Below are positions 1-9,119 of a stretch of 64,000 nucleotides of DNA, piece after piece (position 1 is the first letter of the stretch; each line of letters begins with the position of its first letter). The DNA comes from Acinetobacter calcoaceticus (GTDB lineage Bacteria; Pseudomonadota; Gammaproteobacteria; Pseudomonadales; Moraxellaceae), in assembly GCF_016508255.1 (NCBI RefSeq), contig NZ_JADVKT010000002.1, positions 434,001 through 498,000 on the forward strand. Reading direction: 5' to 3'. The notes under the pieces are model-generated. The model saw only the letters and a list, made by a program, of their open reading frames with translations, did no database searches and was not told the origin of the DNA. A program made the translations under genes and the position numbers.

Positions 1-1303
1 TCAATTTTAAGGTGTAGTAGATACCGCTGCCAAAAACGATGGTGTACACCACAACAAAAATAAAGAGACTCAGTCCGACTTGATCTGCCGACACTGTATG
101 AGATAACCCATCTTTAGTACGCAGGATGCCATATACAACCCATGGTTGGCGGCCTACTTCAGTCGTTACCCAACCTGCAAGCATTGCGACATAACCCGAT
201 GGTCCCATTACTAAAGCAAATTTATGGAACCATGAAGTTTCATAAAGTTTTCCACTTTTACGTAGCCAAAGGGCAATTAAAGACAGTGTGACCATGAGTA
301 CACCAAGCCCGACCATCACACGGAAACTCCAGAAAACGATGGTTGAGTTTGGTCGATCTTCAGGTGCGAAATCTTTTAAACCCGTGACTTGACCATCTAA
401 ACTGTGCGTTAAAATTAAGCTGCCTAAGTAAGGAACACCCACTTCGAAGTGGTTACGTTCTTCATTCATATCTGGAATTGCGAATAGCAACAGTGGCATA
501 GGTTCATTATGATTCGTTTCCCAGTGACCTTCCATTGCTGCAAGTTTGGCAGGTTGATGTTCACGAGTATTCAAACCATGGTTATCGCCAATAACTACTT
601 GTAGACATGAAGTCACAAGCACCATCCATAAACCCATCGAAAACGATTTTTTGACCAATTCATCACGACGGCCTTTTACCAAGTGCCATGCAGATGTACC
701 AACAACTAACAAAGATGAAACTAAGAAGGCTGCAGCACCCATGTGGGCAAAGCGGTACGGGAAGGATGGGTTAAAAACAATAGCAAACCAGTCTTTTGGC
801 ACAATAATGCCGTTTTCTATAGCAAAGCCTTGAGGTGTCTGCATCCAGCTATTGGAAGATAAAATCCAGAACATGGAAATACAGGTACCAATTGCAACCA
901 TGAGTGTGGCAAAGAAATGGGCTCTGGGACCGACACGTCCCCAACCAAACAACATGATTCCTAAGAAACCAGCTTCTAAAAAGAAGGCACTCAAGACTTC
1001 ATAGGTAAGTAACGGACCAGTAATACTGCCGGCAATACGAGAAAATTCACTCCAGTTGGTACCGAACTGATAACTCATGACTACGCCCGAGACAACACCC
1101 ATACCAAAGGCAACTGCAAAGATCTTGATCCAGTATTTAAATAGATCTTTATAAATTGGGTTTTGCGTTCTTAACCACTTCCACTCTAAAACTGCTAAAA
1201 AGCAGGCAAGACCGATCGAGGTAGCCGGAAAAATAATGTGGAAAGATACTGTGAAAGCAAATTGTATTCGCGCTAATTCTAGAGCGGTTAGACCGAGGCT
1301 CAT
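1..1303 (-). CDS. cydA: Cytochrome bd-type quinol oxidase subunit I, short Q-loop (CioA-like), 3' end outside window
   Basis: Membrane quinol oxidase subunit that carries the haems and oxidises ubiquinol. The start is the ATG at 1303, preceded by a strong GGGGG/AAAG ribosome site. 434 codons are visible and the frame is still open at base 1, so the C-terminus is missing. Seen: a likely haem-ligand His at residue 22, the GRQPW signature at 384-388, and the quinol-site stretch beginning near residue 240. Only about 40 residues separate the IPDM segment from the FWSFR helix, so the roughly 60-residue insert of E. coli CydA is absent. That marks the short Q-loop, cyanide-insensitive-oxidase type. 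Subunit II would be expected beyond the left edge. Naming as cydA or cioA is a matter of convention; the family call is firm. Confidence 0.93.
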   Translation of the reverse strand, partial: MSLGLTALELARIQFAFTVSFHIIFPATSIGLACFLAVLEWKWLRTQNPIYKDLFKYWIKIFAVAFGMGVVSGVVMSYQFGTNWSEFSRIAGSITGPLLTYEVLSAFFLEAGFLGIMLFGWGRVGPRAHFFATLMVAIGTCISMFWILSSNSWMQTPQGFAIENGIIVPKDWFAIVFNPSFPYRFAHMGAAAFLVSSLLVVGTSAWHLVKGRRDELVKKSFSMGLWMVLVTSCLQVVIGDNHGLNTREHQPAKLAAMEGHWETNHNEPMPLLLFAIPDMNEERNHFEVGVPYLGSLILTHSLDGQVTGLKDFAPEDRPNSTIVFWSFRVMVGLGVLMVTLSLIALWLRKSGKLYETSWFHKFALVMGPSGYVAMLAGWVTTEVGRQPWVVYGILRTKDGLSHTVSADQVGLSLFIFVVVYTIVFGSGIYYTLKL

Positions 1304-1956
1304 AAACTTTCCCCCTGTGAACTAGCTGATGATGATGGATTGTGTTAAATGCTTAAATTCAGATGAAAAAACATTTTGACCATTAGACTTGCCGATGTGA
1401 TGAGTATTCTTAGCAAGTAAAATGCCAAATGTTGAAATCAATGTAATTGATTGATATTTCAAGAGAATAGAATGGTTAATTGTTTTTAATCTGTTAACAA
1501 AGTTTAGGCTTGATGTTGCATTTGTAAAAAAGCATGTTGCACTGAAACATTGATGAAATATCTGTTGGTACATATAAGTACGTTTCATGAAAACTACCTA
1601 CCTTAAGAAGTTTTCTTAATCATGCACTCACTGTTTTTGTATATGTAGATACAGAAATTTTTTATAAAACTATAACAGTTTGAAGCAAATATGATGGGTG
1701 CTATAGTTTTTTTTCAATTATCTGTAGCTATATATCCAGCTATCTAACGTTCAAAATAAAAATGAACAAGATTTATGGATGACCAAAATCAACCTTCAAA
1801 AACAATGTGAATGCGACTTTGGACTTACCTATAAGCGCAGAATAAATTTCTTCTTTTCTATTCCCTTGTTGTTCTGTATGAGGTCTGGTTGTTGCATAGA
1901 TTATTAAAGACCTTGGTTTAAGTGTAGCTCTTCTCAAATAGCTTGGATGTTAAAAA
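1304..1956. other. Intergenic region between the oxidase gene and an unknown gene
   Basis: About 650 bases of AT-rich spacer separating two divergent genes, so it must hold both promoters. I see no convincing gene; an 88-codon minus-strand frame at 1322-1588 has low-complexity, Ile/Ser/Asn-rich content, no clear ribosome site and no recognisable family. A weak hairpin (arms 1666-1674 and 1702-1710, long loop) is followed by eight Ts on the plus strand and could end a small transcript, but the loop is too long to be sure. Confidence 0.5.
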
Positions 1957-2775
1957 ATGTTTATTACTTCTCAACTCAATATCCTAAAGAAACTTATTAA
2001 AGATCAAACTATTCCAACATCTATAGCGACTCAACTAGAAAAAACTTATGTAAATCTTGAAGCAACTTTACTTAGAGCAAAGGTGCTCAGAGATTTTTCT
2101 AAATCTCAAACTGTATATTTAATTCAATCTCATATTGAGCCGCAGCAAAGCAGTGTGGCCTATCTATTTTCGCCTTTTATTTTTGCAAACTTAAATAAGC
2201 CTGCCATTTATACAACACCTGCGACTGAACCTGTTCTTACAATTCTCAATAAATACTATCAAGCCGATAAAAAAGTGTTGTTTAAGGTAGATGAAGTTTT
2301 AGAGAGCCTAAAAATATATCTGGATTTAGAATTAGCAGCGCTGAGTGAAGTTGAATTTATTTATTTAAGTTTAATTAAGGCGTTATGTCGAAGTGATATC
2401 TCAACAATTTTTTTAATTACAAATTTGGCGATTGATGTAGACCTTTTAAAGCAACTTGAGCAGTTCTTAAAAGTTAAAATTTATTGGGTTAACCCAAAGC
2501 AAAGTGATGATTTAAAAGATATACATGATTTGGAAATGCGTAAATTATTATTTAAAAATAAAGATGAAAGCTATGTGAAATTATGCGCGCAGTTTGCATT
2601 GATGAATGCTGAGCTGGTAGGGCTATGCGATACGTTCACCACACCTCAAATGACACATTTAATTGACGATATGTTTTATTCAGAGCATATTTTTGAAAAA
2701 TTATCTGTCTATTCTGAATATATGCAAACCTTATTGCAAAGTCAGCATAGTCTATCGAAGAAAGAGCTAGCTTAG
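1957..2775 (+). CDS. Hypothetical protein, 272 aa, no recognised family
   Basis: I do not recognise this protein. It is 272 residues, soluble-looking (no signal peptide, no membrane segment), rich in Leu, Lys and Ser, and appears largely helical. A KKVLFKVDE stretch near residue 108 and an acidic/hydrophobic C-terminal third (residues 180-272) are its only notable parts. The ATG at 1957 has a poor ribosome site (a GGATG about ten bases upstream). It lies 117 bases upstream of the DszC/SfnB-like flavoprotein gene in the same direction and could be cotranscribed, which would hint at a link with that cluster, but the gap is large enough for a separate promoter. Codon use matches the neighbours, so there is no sign of recent transfer. 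It may be a genus-specific protein. Confidence 0.75.
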   Translation: MFITSQLNILKKLIKDQTIPTSIATQLEKTYVNLEATLLRAKVLRDFSKSQTVYLIQSHIEPQQSSVAYLFSPFIFANLNKPAIYTTPATEPVLTILNKYYQADKKVLFKVDEVLESLKIYLDLELAALSEVEFIYLSLIKALCRSDISTIFLITNLAIDVDLLKQLEQFLKVKIYWVNPKQSDDLKDIHDLEMRKLLFKNKDESYVKLCAQFALMNAELVGLCDTFTTPQMTHLIDDMFYSEHIFEKLSVYSEYMQTLLQSQHSLSKKELA

Positions 2776-2892
2776 TGTTTGCAGGCTTTTTTTTACGTTA
2801 TATAAAGAATGAATACTGTTATAAAAAAATAATCGTTTTCATGTGAAATAAATATTTTATGGTAAAAGCAAAGCAATATTGGTTTTACTTAC

Positions 2893-4188
2893 ATGACAAA
2901 TTTAAATTTTGAACATCATCTCGGTTCACTAACACATGCTGCACTTAGTCAAGCTTCTCAGATTTCTCGGGCTTGGGGGCAAGGTCCTTCTGATCGTTAT
3001 GATGAATTAGCACAACATTTTAGGGCGACTTTTGCGCGTATTAAAGAAGGGGCTTTAATCCGTGAGCAACAGCATATTTTGCCTTATGAACAACTTCAGT
3101 GGCTTAAAGATGTTGGCTTTACTCGATTACGGCTGCCTAAAACTCATGGAGGCTTTGAGGCAACCATTCCAGAACTATTTGCATTGCTAATCGAACTTGC
3201 AGAAGCAGACTCAAATTTACCGCAAGCTTTACGTGTACATTTCGGTTTTACTGAAGATGTGTTGGTCAGTAAAAATAAAGAATTTCAAGAACGTTGGCTC
3301 AGCCGAATTGCTCAGGGCGAAACTATTGGTAGTGCTTGGTCTGAAGGTGGAAAAGAATCGATTGATCAATTCGAAACTCATTTGTATCAAGATGGTGACG
3401 GCAAAATTTGTGTTAAAGGTCAAAAATACTACACCACAGGAAGTCTATATGCCGACTGGGTAGAAATTGGTGTCACAGATTTAAAAGGTGAATCTGGATC
3501 TGTCGTTGTTCGCCGTGAAGATGAAGGCGTTGAAATTGTTGATGACTGGAATGGTTTTGGTCAGCAACTCACCGCAAGTGGTACAGCATATTTCCATGAT
3601 GTATTGGTCGATGAAGCTGAAATCTTACCTGACGATGATCGTTTTAAATATTCGGCTGCCTACTATCAACTGGTGCAATTAGCAATTATTACGGGCTTAG
3701 GGCGAGCTGCGACTTATGATGTTTCACAAGCGGTGGCGAAACGTACCCGAAACTATACTCATGCGAATGCTCAATTTGTAAAACAGGACCCCCAAATTTT
3801 ACAAGTGGTGGGACAAATCCGTGGTGCGGCTTACAGTGCAGGGGCGATTGTTGAAAAAGTTGCGCAAAGCTTACAGCGTGCTTATTTGTCAGCATTTCAA
3901 AATAATGAACAGCTTGAAGAAGAACAAAATGCAATTGCCGAGCTTGAAAGTGCGCAGTCTCAAACAGTAATTACTGATTTAATTTTAAATGCTTCTACAA
4001 TCTTATTTGATGCTTTGGGGGCCTCGGCTACAGATAAAGATTTAGGCTTAGATCGATATTGGCGTAATGTCCGAACCTTATCTTCACATAACCCTAGAGT
4101 ATTTAAAAATCGAATTATTGGTGATTTTAGTGTGAATGGTACATTACCACCTTATCAGTGGAGAATTGGTGAAGTTGCTAAACAGTAA
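2893..4188 (+). CDS. Acyl-CoA dehydrogenase-fold flavin monooxygenase (DszC/SfnB-like)
   Basis: 431-residue protein with the three-part acyl-CoA dehydrogenase fold: helical N-domain (about 30-150), beta middle domain (about 155-265, with GSAWSEGG and the GQKYYTTG stretch near 177) and helical C-domain (about 270-400). Motifs such as DDWNGFGQQLTASGT and the C-terminal DRYWRNVRTLSSH/NP(R) are shared with the DszC and SfnB branch, which uses reduced flavin and oxygen to attack organosulfur or similar compounds instead of dehydrogenating acyl-CoA. It is followed by a partner-type NtaA/DszA monooxygenase (4364) and an MFS transporter (5949). A terminator-like hairpin at 4202 separates it from the next gene. 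Substrate unknown; sulfone or sulfonate use is inferred from family and from the tau genes downstream. Confidence 0.85.
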   Translation: MTNLNFEHHLGSLTHAALSQASQISRAWGQGPSDRYDELAQHFRATFARIKEGALIREQQHILPYEQLQWLKDVGFTRLRLPKTHGGFEATIPELFALLIELAEADSNLPQALRVHFGFTEDVLVSKNKEFQERWLSRIAQGETIGSAWSEGGKESIDQFETHLYQDGDGKICVKGQKYYTTGSLYADWVEIGVTDLKGESGSVVVRREDEGVEIVDDWNGFGQQLTASGTAYFHDVLVDEAEILPDDDRFKYSAAYYQLVQLAIITGLGRAATYDVSQAVAKRTRNYTHANAQFVKQDPQILQVVGQIRGAAYSAGAIVEKVAQSLQRAYLSAFQNNEQLEEEQNAIAELESAQSQTVITDLILNASTILFDALGASATDKDLGLDRYWRNVRTLSSHNPRVFKNRIIGDFSVNGTLPPYQWRIGEVAKQ

Positions 4189-4201
4189 ATTATAGTTTTA
4201 G

Positions 4202-4243
4202 ATATTAAGCTGCTATTTTTAGCGGCTTAATATTATTTATTTT
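4202..4243 (+). terminator. Rho-independent terminator
   Basis: A 13-bp stem (4202-4214 with 4221-4233, one G-T pair) closes a 6-base loop and is followed by a T-rich run. It lies 13 bases after the DszC/SfnB-like gene, so the next gene probably has its own promoter or is read through in part. Confidence 0.7.
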
Positions 4244-4363
4244 TTTTAAATAAATTATAAAAATCTATTAGAATAAAATCGTATTTTGTTTGGGGTTTAT
4301 ATTATAAAGAAAACACGGAAATTGATTTAGTATAAAACTAGAAAAAATGATGGTTGATATTTT

Positions 4364-5755
4364 ATGACTAAGAAAATTAGTTTTAATGCTTTTGAAATGA
4401 ATTGTATTGCTCACCAATCTCCCGGATTATGGCGACACCCTCAAGACCGATCTGTTGAATATAAAGATTTAGAATATTGGACAGATTTAGCACAAATTTT
4501 GGAACGTGGTTTTTTTGACGGTATTTTTATTGCAGATGTGCTTGGCATTTATGATGTTTACCATCAAAGCGCTGAACATGCCTTAACAGGTGCAGTGCAA
4601 GTTCCAGTCAATGATCCGCTACAGATTGTGCCAGCGATGGCGGCCGTCACCAAGCATCTGGGTTTTGGTGTAACCACATCTATTTCCTTTGAGCATCCTT
4701 ATCCTTTTGCCAGACGTATTAGTACGCTAGACCATTTAACCAAAGGACGAGTTGGTTGGAATATCGTGACTTCTTATTTGGAAAGTGGTTCGAAAAACTT
4801 GGGCCTCAAAACTCAGGTTAATCATGACAATCGCTATGATATTGCTGATGAATATTTAGAAGTCCTTTACAAACTTTGGGAAGGTTCTTGGGAGGAAGGT
4901 TCGGTACTTCGTGATCGTGAAAGCGGTATCTTTGCTGATCATAAAAAAGTGCATCCAATTCAGCACGAAGGTAAATACTTTACTGTACCAGGCATCCATA
5001 TTTGTGAGCCATCACCACAGCGAACGCCAGTACTTTACCAAGCAGGTGCTTCATCACGCGGGCAGAAGTTTGCGAGTCAAAATGCCGAGTGTGTCTTTAT
5101 TGCAGCGCCGTCTAAAATTGCCACTAAAAAAGTGGTACAGGGTATTCGTCAGAAATTAGCTCAAGAAGGCCGCGATCCGTACTCTGTCAAAATTTACGCA
5201 CTCTTGTCGATTGTAACTGATGAAACCGATGCAAAAGCTCAAGCCAAGTTTAAAGAGTATCAAAGCTACGGAAGCTATGACGGTGCTTTAACGTTGCTTT
5301 CTGGCTGGTCAGGTGTCGATTTTTCACAATATCAACCGACCGATAAAGTTGAATATATTCAAACCAACGCGATTCAATCTTTGCTAGATTCTTATGTAAA
5401 TGCAGATCCAGAGCGTGTCTGGACTATTGAAGAAATTGCAAACTGGAACAGCTTAGGTGGTAATGGGCCAGTATTGGTAGGTTCGGCAGAAACAGTTTCG
5501 GATGCTTTGCAGCAATGGGTTGAAGATACTGATATCGATGGTTTCAACCTCGCTTATATTTTGGCTCATCAAACCTTTGCCGATGTGGTTGAATTTATTG
5601 TTCCAGAGTTGCAAAAACGTGGGGTATATCAAACCTCGTATGCACAAGGAACATTAAGAGAAAAATTATTTGGTGCTGGACCATATTTACCTGAAAATCA
5701 CCGTGGTGCAAAATATCGCAATCTAAAGGAATTAAAACTTGCTGAAGCAAGTTAA
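4364..5755 (+). CDS. FMN-dependent LLM-class monooxygenase, NtaA/SnaA/DszA family
   Basis: 463-residue bacterial-luciferase-like TIM-barrel enzyme of the NtaA/SnaA/DszA (nitrilotriacetate/dibenzothiophene-sulfone monooxygenase) family. It would use FMNH2 from a separate reductase. Seen: N-terminal NAFEMNCIAHQSPGLWRHP, the FFDGIFIADVLG strand near 49-60, SFEHPYPFARR and LDHLTKGRVGWNIVTSY (about 108-142), and the QAGASSRGQKFA phosphate-binding loop near 226. Length is normal for the family. No flavin reductase gene is adjacent. A second member of the same family lies at 52162-53574 in another sulfur-type cluster. The ribosome site is weak (GGTTG ahead of the ATG at 4364). Family certain; substrate not determined. 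Confidence 0.9.
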   Translation: MTKKISFNAFEMNCIAHQSPGLWRHPQDRSVEYKDLEYWTDLAQILERGFFDGIFIADVLGIYDVYHQSAEHALTGAVQVPVNDPLQIVPAMAAVTKHLGFGVTTSISFEHPYPFARRISTLDHLTKGRVGWNIVTSYLESGSKNLGLKTQVNHDNRYDIADEYLEVLYKLWEGSWEEGSVLRDRESGIFADHKKVHPIQHEGKYFTVPGIHICEPSPQRTPVLYQAGASSRGQKFASQNAECVFIAAPSKIATKKVVQGIRQKLAQEGRDPYSVKIYALLSIVTDETDAKAQAKFKEYQSYGSYDGALTLLSGWSGVDFSQYQPTDKVEYIQTNAIQSLLDSYVNADPERVWTIEEIANWNSLGGNGPVLVGSAETVSDALQQWVEDTDIDGFNLAYILAHQTFADVVEFIVPELQKRGVYQTSYAQGTLREKLFGAGPYLPENHRGAKYRNLKELKLAEAS

Positions 5756-5779
5756 TATTTTAAAGTCTAGTAAATAAAT

Positions 5780-5808
5780 AGCTGGTTAAATACCAGCTTT
5801 TATTTTGT
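5780..5808 (+). terminator. Probable terminator after LLM monooxygenase
   Basis: AGCTGGT at 5780-5786 pairs with ACCAGCT at 5792-5798, five-base loop, followed by TTTTATTTTG. Short but correctly placed 25 bases after the stop codon. Confidence 0.6.
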
Positions 5809-5948
5809 CTTTTTATATCGGTTTTATTGCTGAGTTAATAATGAAAAGATAATTCTATAATTTAGATTAAAAAATCAGATTAATTTGTTTTTGTATTGAG
5901 TGAATAATCATTATTTTGTTTCTGTTATTAAAATTCAGGAATTATTAA

Positions 5949-7415
5949 GTGAGCACACAAGAACTCGATCATAACCACCGTTATGAAATTAAATCTCCCG
6001 ATGATGTTTCACAATTAATTTCCAAATTTGCAGGGAAGGGTAAGTCGAATAAAGTTATTTGGTTGGCACTGATTGGGGTGTTTATTGATGCTTATGATTT
6101 AACAACGCTCTCCTTTGGTATTGAGCAAGTCATATCCGAGTTTTCTTTAAGCCCTGTGATGACAGGTGTGGTGGCTTCAGCAATTGTCTGCGGAACCATT
6201 GTTGGTAACCTGATTGGTGGTTGGCTGACAGATAAAATTGGCCGTTATCGGGTCTTTATGGCGGACATGGTACTCTTCGTCATTGCGGCAATTGTCGCAG
6301 GCTTTGCACCCAATGTCTGGGTTTTGATTTTAGCCAGATTTATTATGGGAATTAGTGTTGGTATTGATTTGCCGGTGGCAATGTCATACTTATCTGAGTT
6401 TTCCAAATTTAATGGGAGTAGTAACAAGGCAGCGCGTTTAGCAGCATGGTGCCCAATGTGGTATGCCGCTTCTTCAGTCTGCTTTGGTCTGGTTCTGGCG
6501 CTTTACTTTCTTTTACCTCCTGAGCATAGCAACTGGTTATGGCGAGCTTCCTTAATTTTTGGAGCAGTGCCAGCTTTACTCATTATTTTTATTCGCGGGA
6601 AATATTTAACTGAATCACCAATCTGGCTTGCAAACCAAGGCGATTTAAAAGGGGCGGCTAAAGTTTTGCAAGAGTCCTATGCAATTAATGCAGTCGCTAC
6701 AGTTGAAAAAGTAGAAAGAACTGCTGATAAGAAAAAGCGCGAGGGTTTTGCAATTTTATTTAATAAAACCTATTTGCCAAGAACGATAGTGGCAATTGTG
6801 ATTCATATTTCGGTGGCATTTCAGTACACGACCATTGCTTTCTTTTTACCTTCTATTTTAACGCGTTTCTTTCATACCGATGTCTTGACGACCATTACCA
6901 CCACACTTGGACTCAATTTACTGTTTGCATTTACGGGCGGGCTGTTAGGCGTATTTGTTGCTAGTAGATTTAAATCTCGTCATGTGTTGCTTACAGGCTT
7001 TTTACTCCAGTTTATAGCCCTCATTGCCTTAGCATTCATTGGTGAACCTAGTAATAGCTTTTTACTCTACACCGCAATTGGCATGCTCGGTTTGTGGCTT
7101 TTTGCCGAAGGTTTCGGACCAGGAGCACAAATGATGGTCTATCCAACAATGGCTTATCCTGCTTCGATTCGTGGCGTTGGTGTCGGCTTTAACCGTGCGG
7201 TAACGGGCGTTGCTCAAGCAATTGCTTTGTTTGTTTTGCCGATCTGGATGGCGGGATATAAAACCGATGTGTACCTGATTATTTCTATCTTTGCCTTTAT
7301 TCCTTTAATTGTGATTGGACTACTCATTAAGTTTGAGCCTACCGCCCAAGATGTAGATATTATCGATGAATCTAGTCCAGAACTTCCTCTCAATAATTCA
7401 CCAGTAATCGACTAG
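5949..7415 (+). CDS. MFS transporter, sugar-porter/aromatic-acid-type
   Basis: 488-residue inner-membrane major facilitator with 12 predicted segments. The start is GTG at 5949, supported by CAGGA eight bases upstream. Seen: VFIDAYDLTTLSFG in the first helix (a pattern common in organic-acid MFS proteins), the loop 2-3 signature GGWLTDKIGRYR at 90-101 with Asp95, Gly98 and Arg99, and a second-half counterpart before helix 8. Both termini are cytoplasmic and hydrophilic. It follows two flavin monooxygenase genes and faces a porin gene across a shared terminator, so uptake of the monooxygenase substrate is a reasonable inference. The substrate itself cannot be read from sequence. Confidence 0.88.
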   Translation: MSTQELDHNHRYEIKSPDDVSQLISKFAGKGKSNKVIWLALIGVFIDAYDLTTLSFGIEQVISEFSLSPVMTGVVASAIVCGTIVGNLIGGWLTDKIGRYRVFMADMVLFVIAAIVAGFAPNVWVLILARFIMGISVGIDLPVAMSYLSEFSKFNGSSNKAARLAAWCPMWYAASSVCFGLVLALYFLLPPEHSNWLWRASLIFGAVPALLIIFIRGKYLTESPIWLANQGDLKGAAKVLQESYAINAVATVEKVERTADKKKREGFAILFNKTYLPRTIVAIVIHISVAFQYTTIAFFLPSILTRFFHTDVLTTITTTLGLNLLFAFTGGLLGVFVASRFKSRHVLLTGFLLQFIALIALAFIGEPSNSFLLYTAIGMLGLWLFAEGFGPGAQMMVYPTMAYPASIRGVGVGFNRAVTGVAQAIALFVLPIWMAGYKTDVYLIISIFAFIPLIVIGLLIKFEPTAQDVDIIDESSPELPLNNSPVID

Positions 7416-7440
7416 AGTAAAAATAGATATCTAGATAAAA

Positions 7441-7468
7441 ACAAAGGCCAACATCTGTTGGCCTTTGT
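7441..7468. terminator. Bidirectional terminator between MFS and porin genes
   Basis: A perfect 13-bp inverted repeat (ACAAAGGCCAACA / TGTTGGCCTTTGT) lies between the convergent stop codons. The T-tract is best for the minus-strand porin transcript; the plus-strand tail is weaker. Confidence 0.85.
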
Positions 7469-7476
7469 TCTTGGAG

Positions 7477-8661
7477 TTAGAAGTAATAAGCAAAAATCAC
7501 AAACGCTTTTTTGTTCCATTTATCATTGGTTCCACCAGCCGCAAGACCTTCACTGTCTCCTAGGTATGGATCATGTTTGCCCATCAGCAATTCGGCTTGT
7601 ACTGTCAATTTTTGATAGTTAAAGGCAATGCCGGGAATAAAACGGGCGGAGTCTTTAAAGCCATCTTGTTCTTTTCGATAAGAACTATAGTTTAGGTAAG
7701 GACGAACAGAGGTAATCGGGCCAAACTGCTGAGGAAATAAATAGCTCAGTTCGGCCGAATAAATCTGACCTTTGGTTGCAGAGTTAAATGAATAATCGAA
7801 ACCACCCAAAGTCAGGTGATCTTTATATTCAGTGTCGGCATTATCAATGTCTTGATAACCTGCTAAAAGTTGTAAATTCCATTGGTTATAATTGGTATTA
7901 CTAAAAACTGAATAGACTTGGCGATCGCCATCTTGGCCTGAACGTTTGTTTTCAATAGTGGAATACCAAAGAGAGGCACCCAGTTGGGTAGAGAAATTTT
8001 CTTGGCCTAAGACATTTTTAAAGGTATGAGCACCGCGAACAACAATTGAGTTCTTCTCTTTAGTATTGGTGCCTTGTGGTACTGAGTCATCCGCATTGAC
8101 AGGGTTGATACTAAATCGACTCGAGTCTTTGCTTTTACCTCTATAGGTGCCACCATCGGTAGGATAAAAGGCGAGTTGTGCTTCATTGATTCCATCATTG
8201 AAATCATATTTCACGCCAAGGTTGTGTACATCTTCCCAACCTGCGCTATTGGCAATGCCTAAATAATAAGTATTTCCCCAAAAGCGACCCAAGCCAAAAG
8301 GAACGGGGTTTAAGCCAGCAATAATTTTACTGTTGTCATTAATTTTATAACCCAACCACGCATCGGTAAGCCAATTGGCATCGCCTAAACGCCCGTAATA
8401 TTCATAAACCCGATAATCTAGGCGGCCAATCCATTTCGGGGAGTTGTAGTCCAGCCATAATACCGCGTCATTAAAGGAAAATTTACTGGTAGTGGGATCA
8501 GAGTCAAAATCATAAACATATTTGGCCCGAACAGTACCACTTACTTTAAGTTGGCCTTCTTCAGCATTACCAAAGGTAAGGGCTGCATGACTTGAGAGGC
8601 TGAATGTAATCAAAGTCGTCGCGATGAATATTTTTTTGAAAGTTGTGGTGCGTTTAAACAA
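7477..8661 (-). CDS. Outer-membrane beta-barrel porin
   Basis: 394-residue exported protein. Signal peptide residues 1-26 (Lys/Arg start, hydrophobic core, SSHA cleavage site), then alternating aromatic-rich strands and a C-terminal AYYF ending in Phe, the usual outer-membrane targeting signal. Composition and length resemble OprO/OprP-like (phosphate-selective porin family) barrels, but I would not name the solute. The start is TTG at 8661, preceded by AGGAG ten bases upstream; no ATG lies near, so the rare start is well supported. The gene converges with the MFS transporter and lies back to back with tauA, so it may be the outer-membrane entry route for this organosulfur cluster. That role is inference. 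Confidence 0.85.
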   Translation of the reverse strand: MFKRTTTFKKIFIATTLITFSLSSHAALTFGNAEEGQLKVSGTVRAKYVYDFDSDPTTSKFSFNDAVLWLDYNSPKWIGRLDYRVYEYYGRLGDANWLTDAWLGYKINDNSKIIAGLNPVPFGLGRFWGNTYYLGIANSAGWEDVHNLGVKYDFNDGINEAQLAFYPTDGGTYRGKSKDSSRFSINPVNADDSVPQGTNTKEKNSIVVRGAHTFKNVLGQENFSTQLGASLWYSTIENKRSGQDGDRQVYSVFSNTNYNQWNLQLLAGYQDIDNADTEYKDHLTLGGFDYSFNSATKGQIYSAELSYLFPQQFGPITSVRPYLNYSSYRKEQDGFKDSARFIPGIAFNYQKLTVQAELLMGKHDPYLGDSEGLAAGGTNDKWNKKAFVIFAYYF

Positions 8662-9119
8662 GAGATTATTTCTCCTCTTAAAAATAAAAATTAAATTTGC
8701 GTCATGTATAAACCAGAAAAAGATTTGTCCAAATCTTAATATTTGCAGAAGTTTTAAGATAAAAAGATAATAAAATCTGAACTTTATAAAAAATCAAAAA
8801 GTAATTAGACGTAAATCTTTGGATGTAAGAGATAAAAATAAAAATGATGAAATATAAGTAGGATAAAATAATTAGAGGTTATGTGTCAGGTTTTTCTCAT
8901 CATGTGTTTTTTGAATATCTTTTTTAATTATTGATATATAGGTATTTTAATTTTACCGCTAGCCTGTAAGTTTGTTTAATATTTGCTTTTTACCAAAAGA
9001 TAAAAACTTATCAAGAAAAGTTATTTATAAAAATGAGATAAGCAACGCACATTTTTTTATTTTTCATTATAAAGCCAGCTGCATACCATGAGCTTATATT
9101 ATTGAAAGATCATGAAATT
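8662..9119. other. Divergent promoter region of porin and tauABCD
   Basis: About 460 bases, very AT-rich, no gene. It must contain the start signals of both the porin (minus) and tauA (plus). I could not assign a CysB-type site or a clear -35/-10 pair by eye. Confidence 0.6.

Noticed and set aside
651..833. 60-codon plus-strand frame
   Set aside because: Lies antisense inside the clear cytochrome bd subunit I gene; composition and lack of ribosome site mark it as a shadow.
1322..1588. 88-codon minus-strand frame upstream of the oxidase gene
   Set aside because: No ribosome site, no family resemblance, and composition expected from AT-rich spacer.
8662..9119. CysB-type binding site ahead of tauA
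   Set aside because: An ATAAGC stretch is present near 9039, but the consensus is too loose to call by eye.
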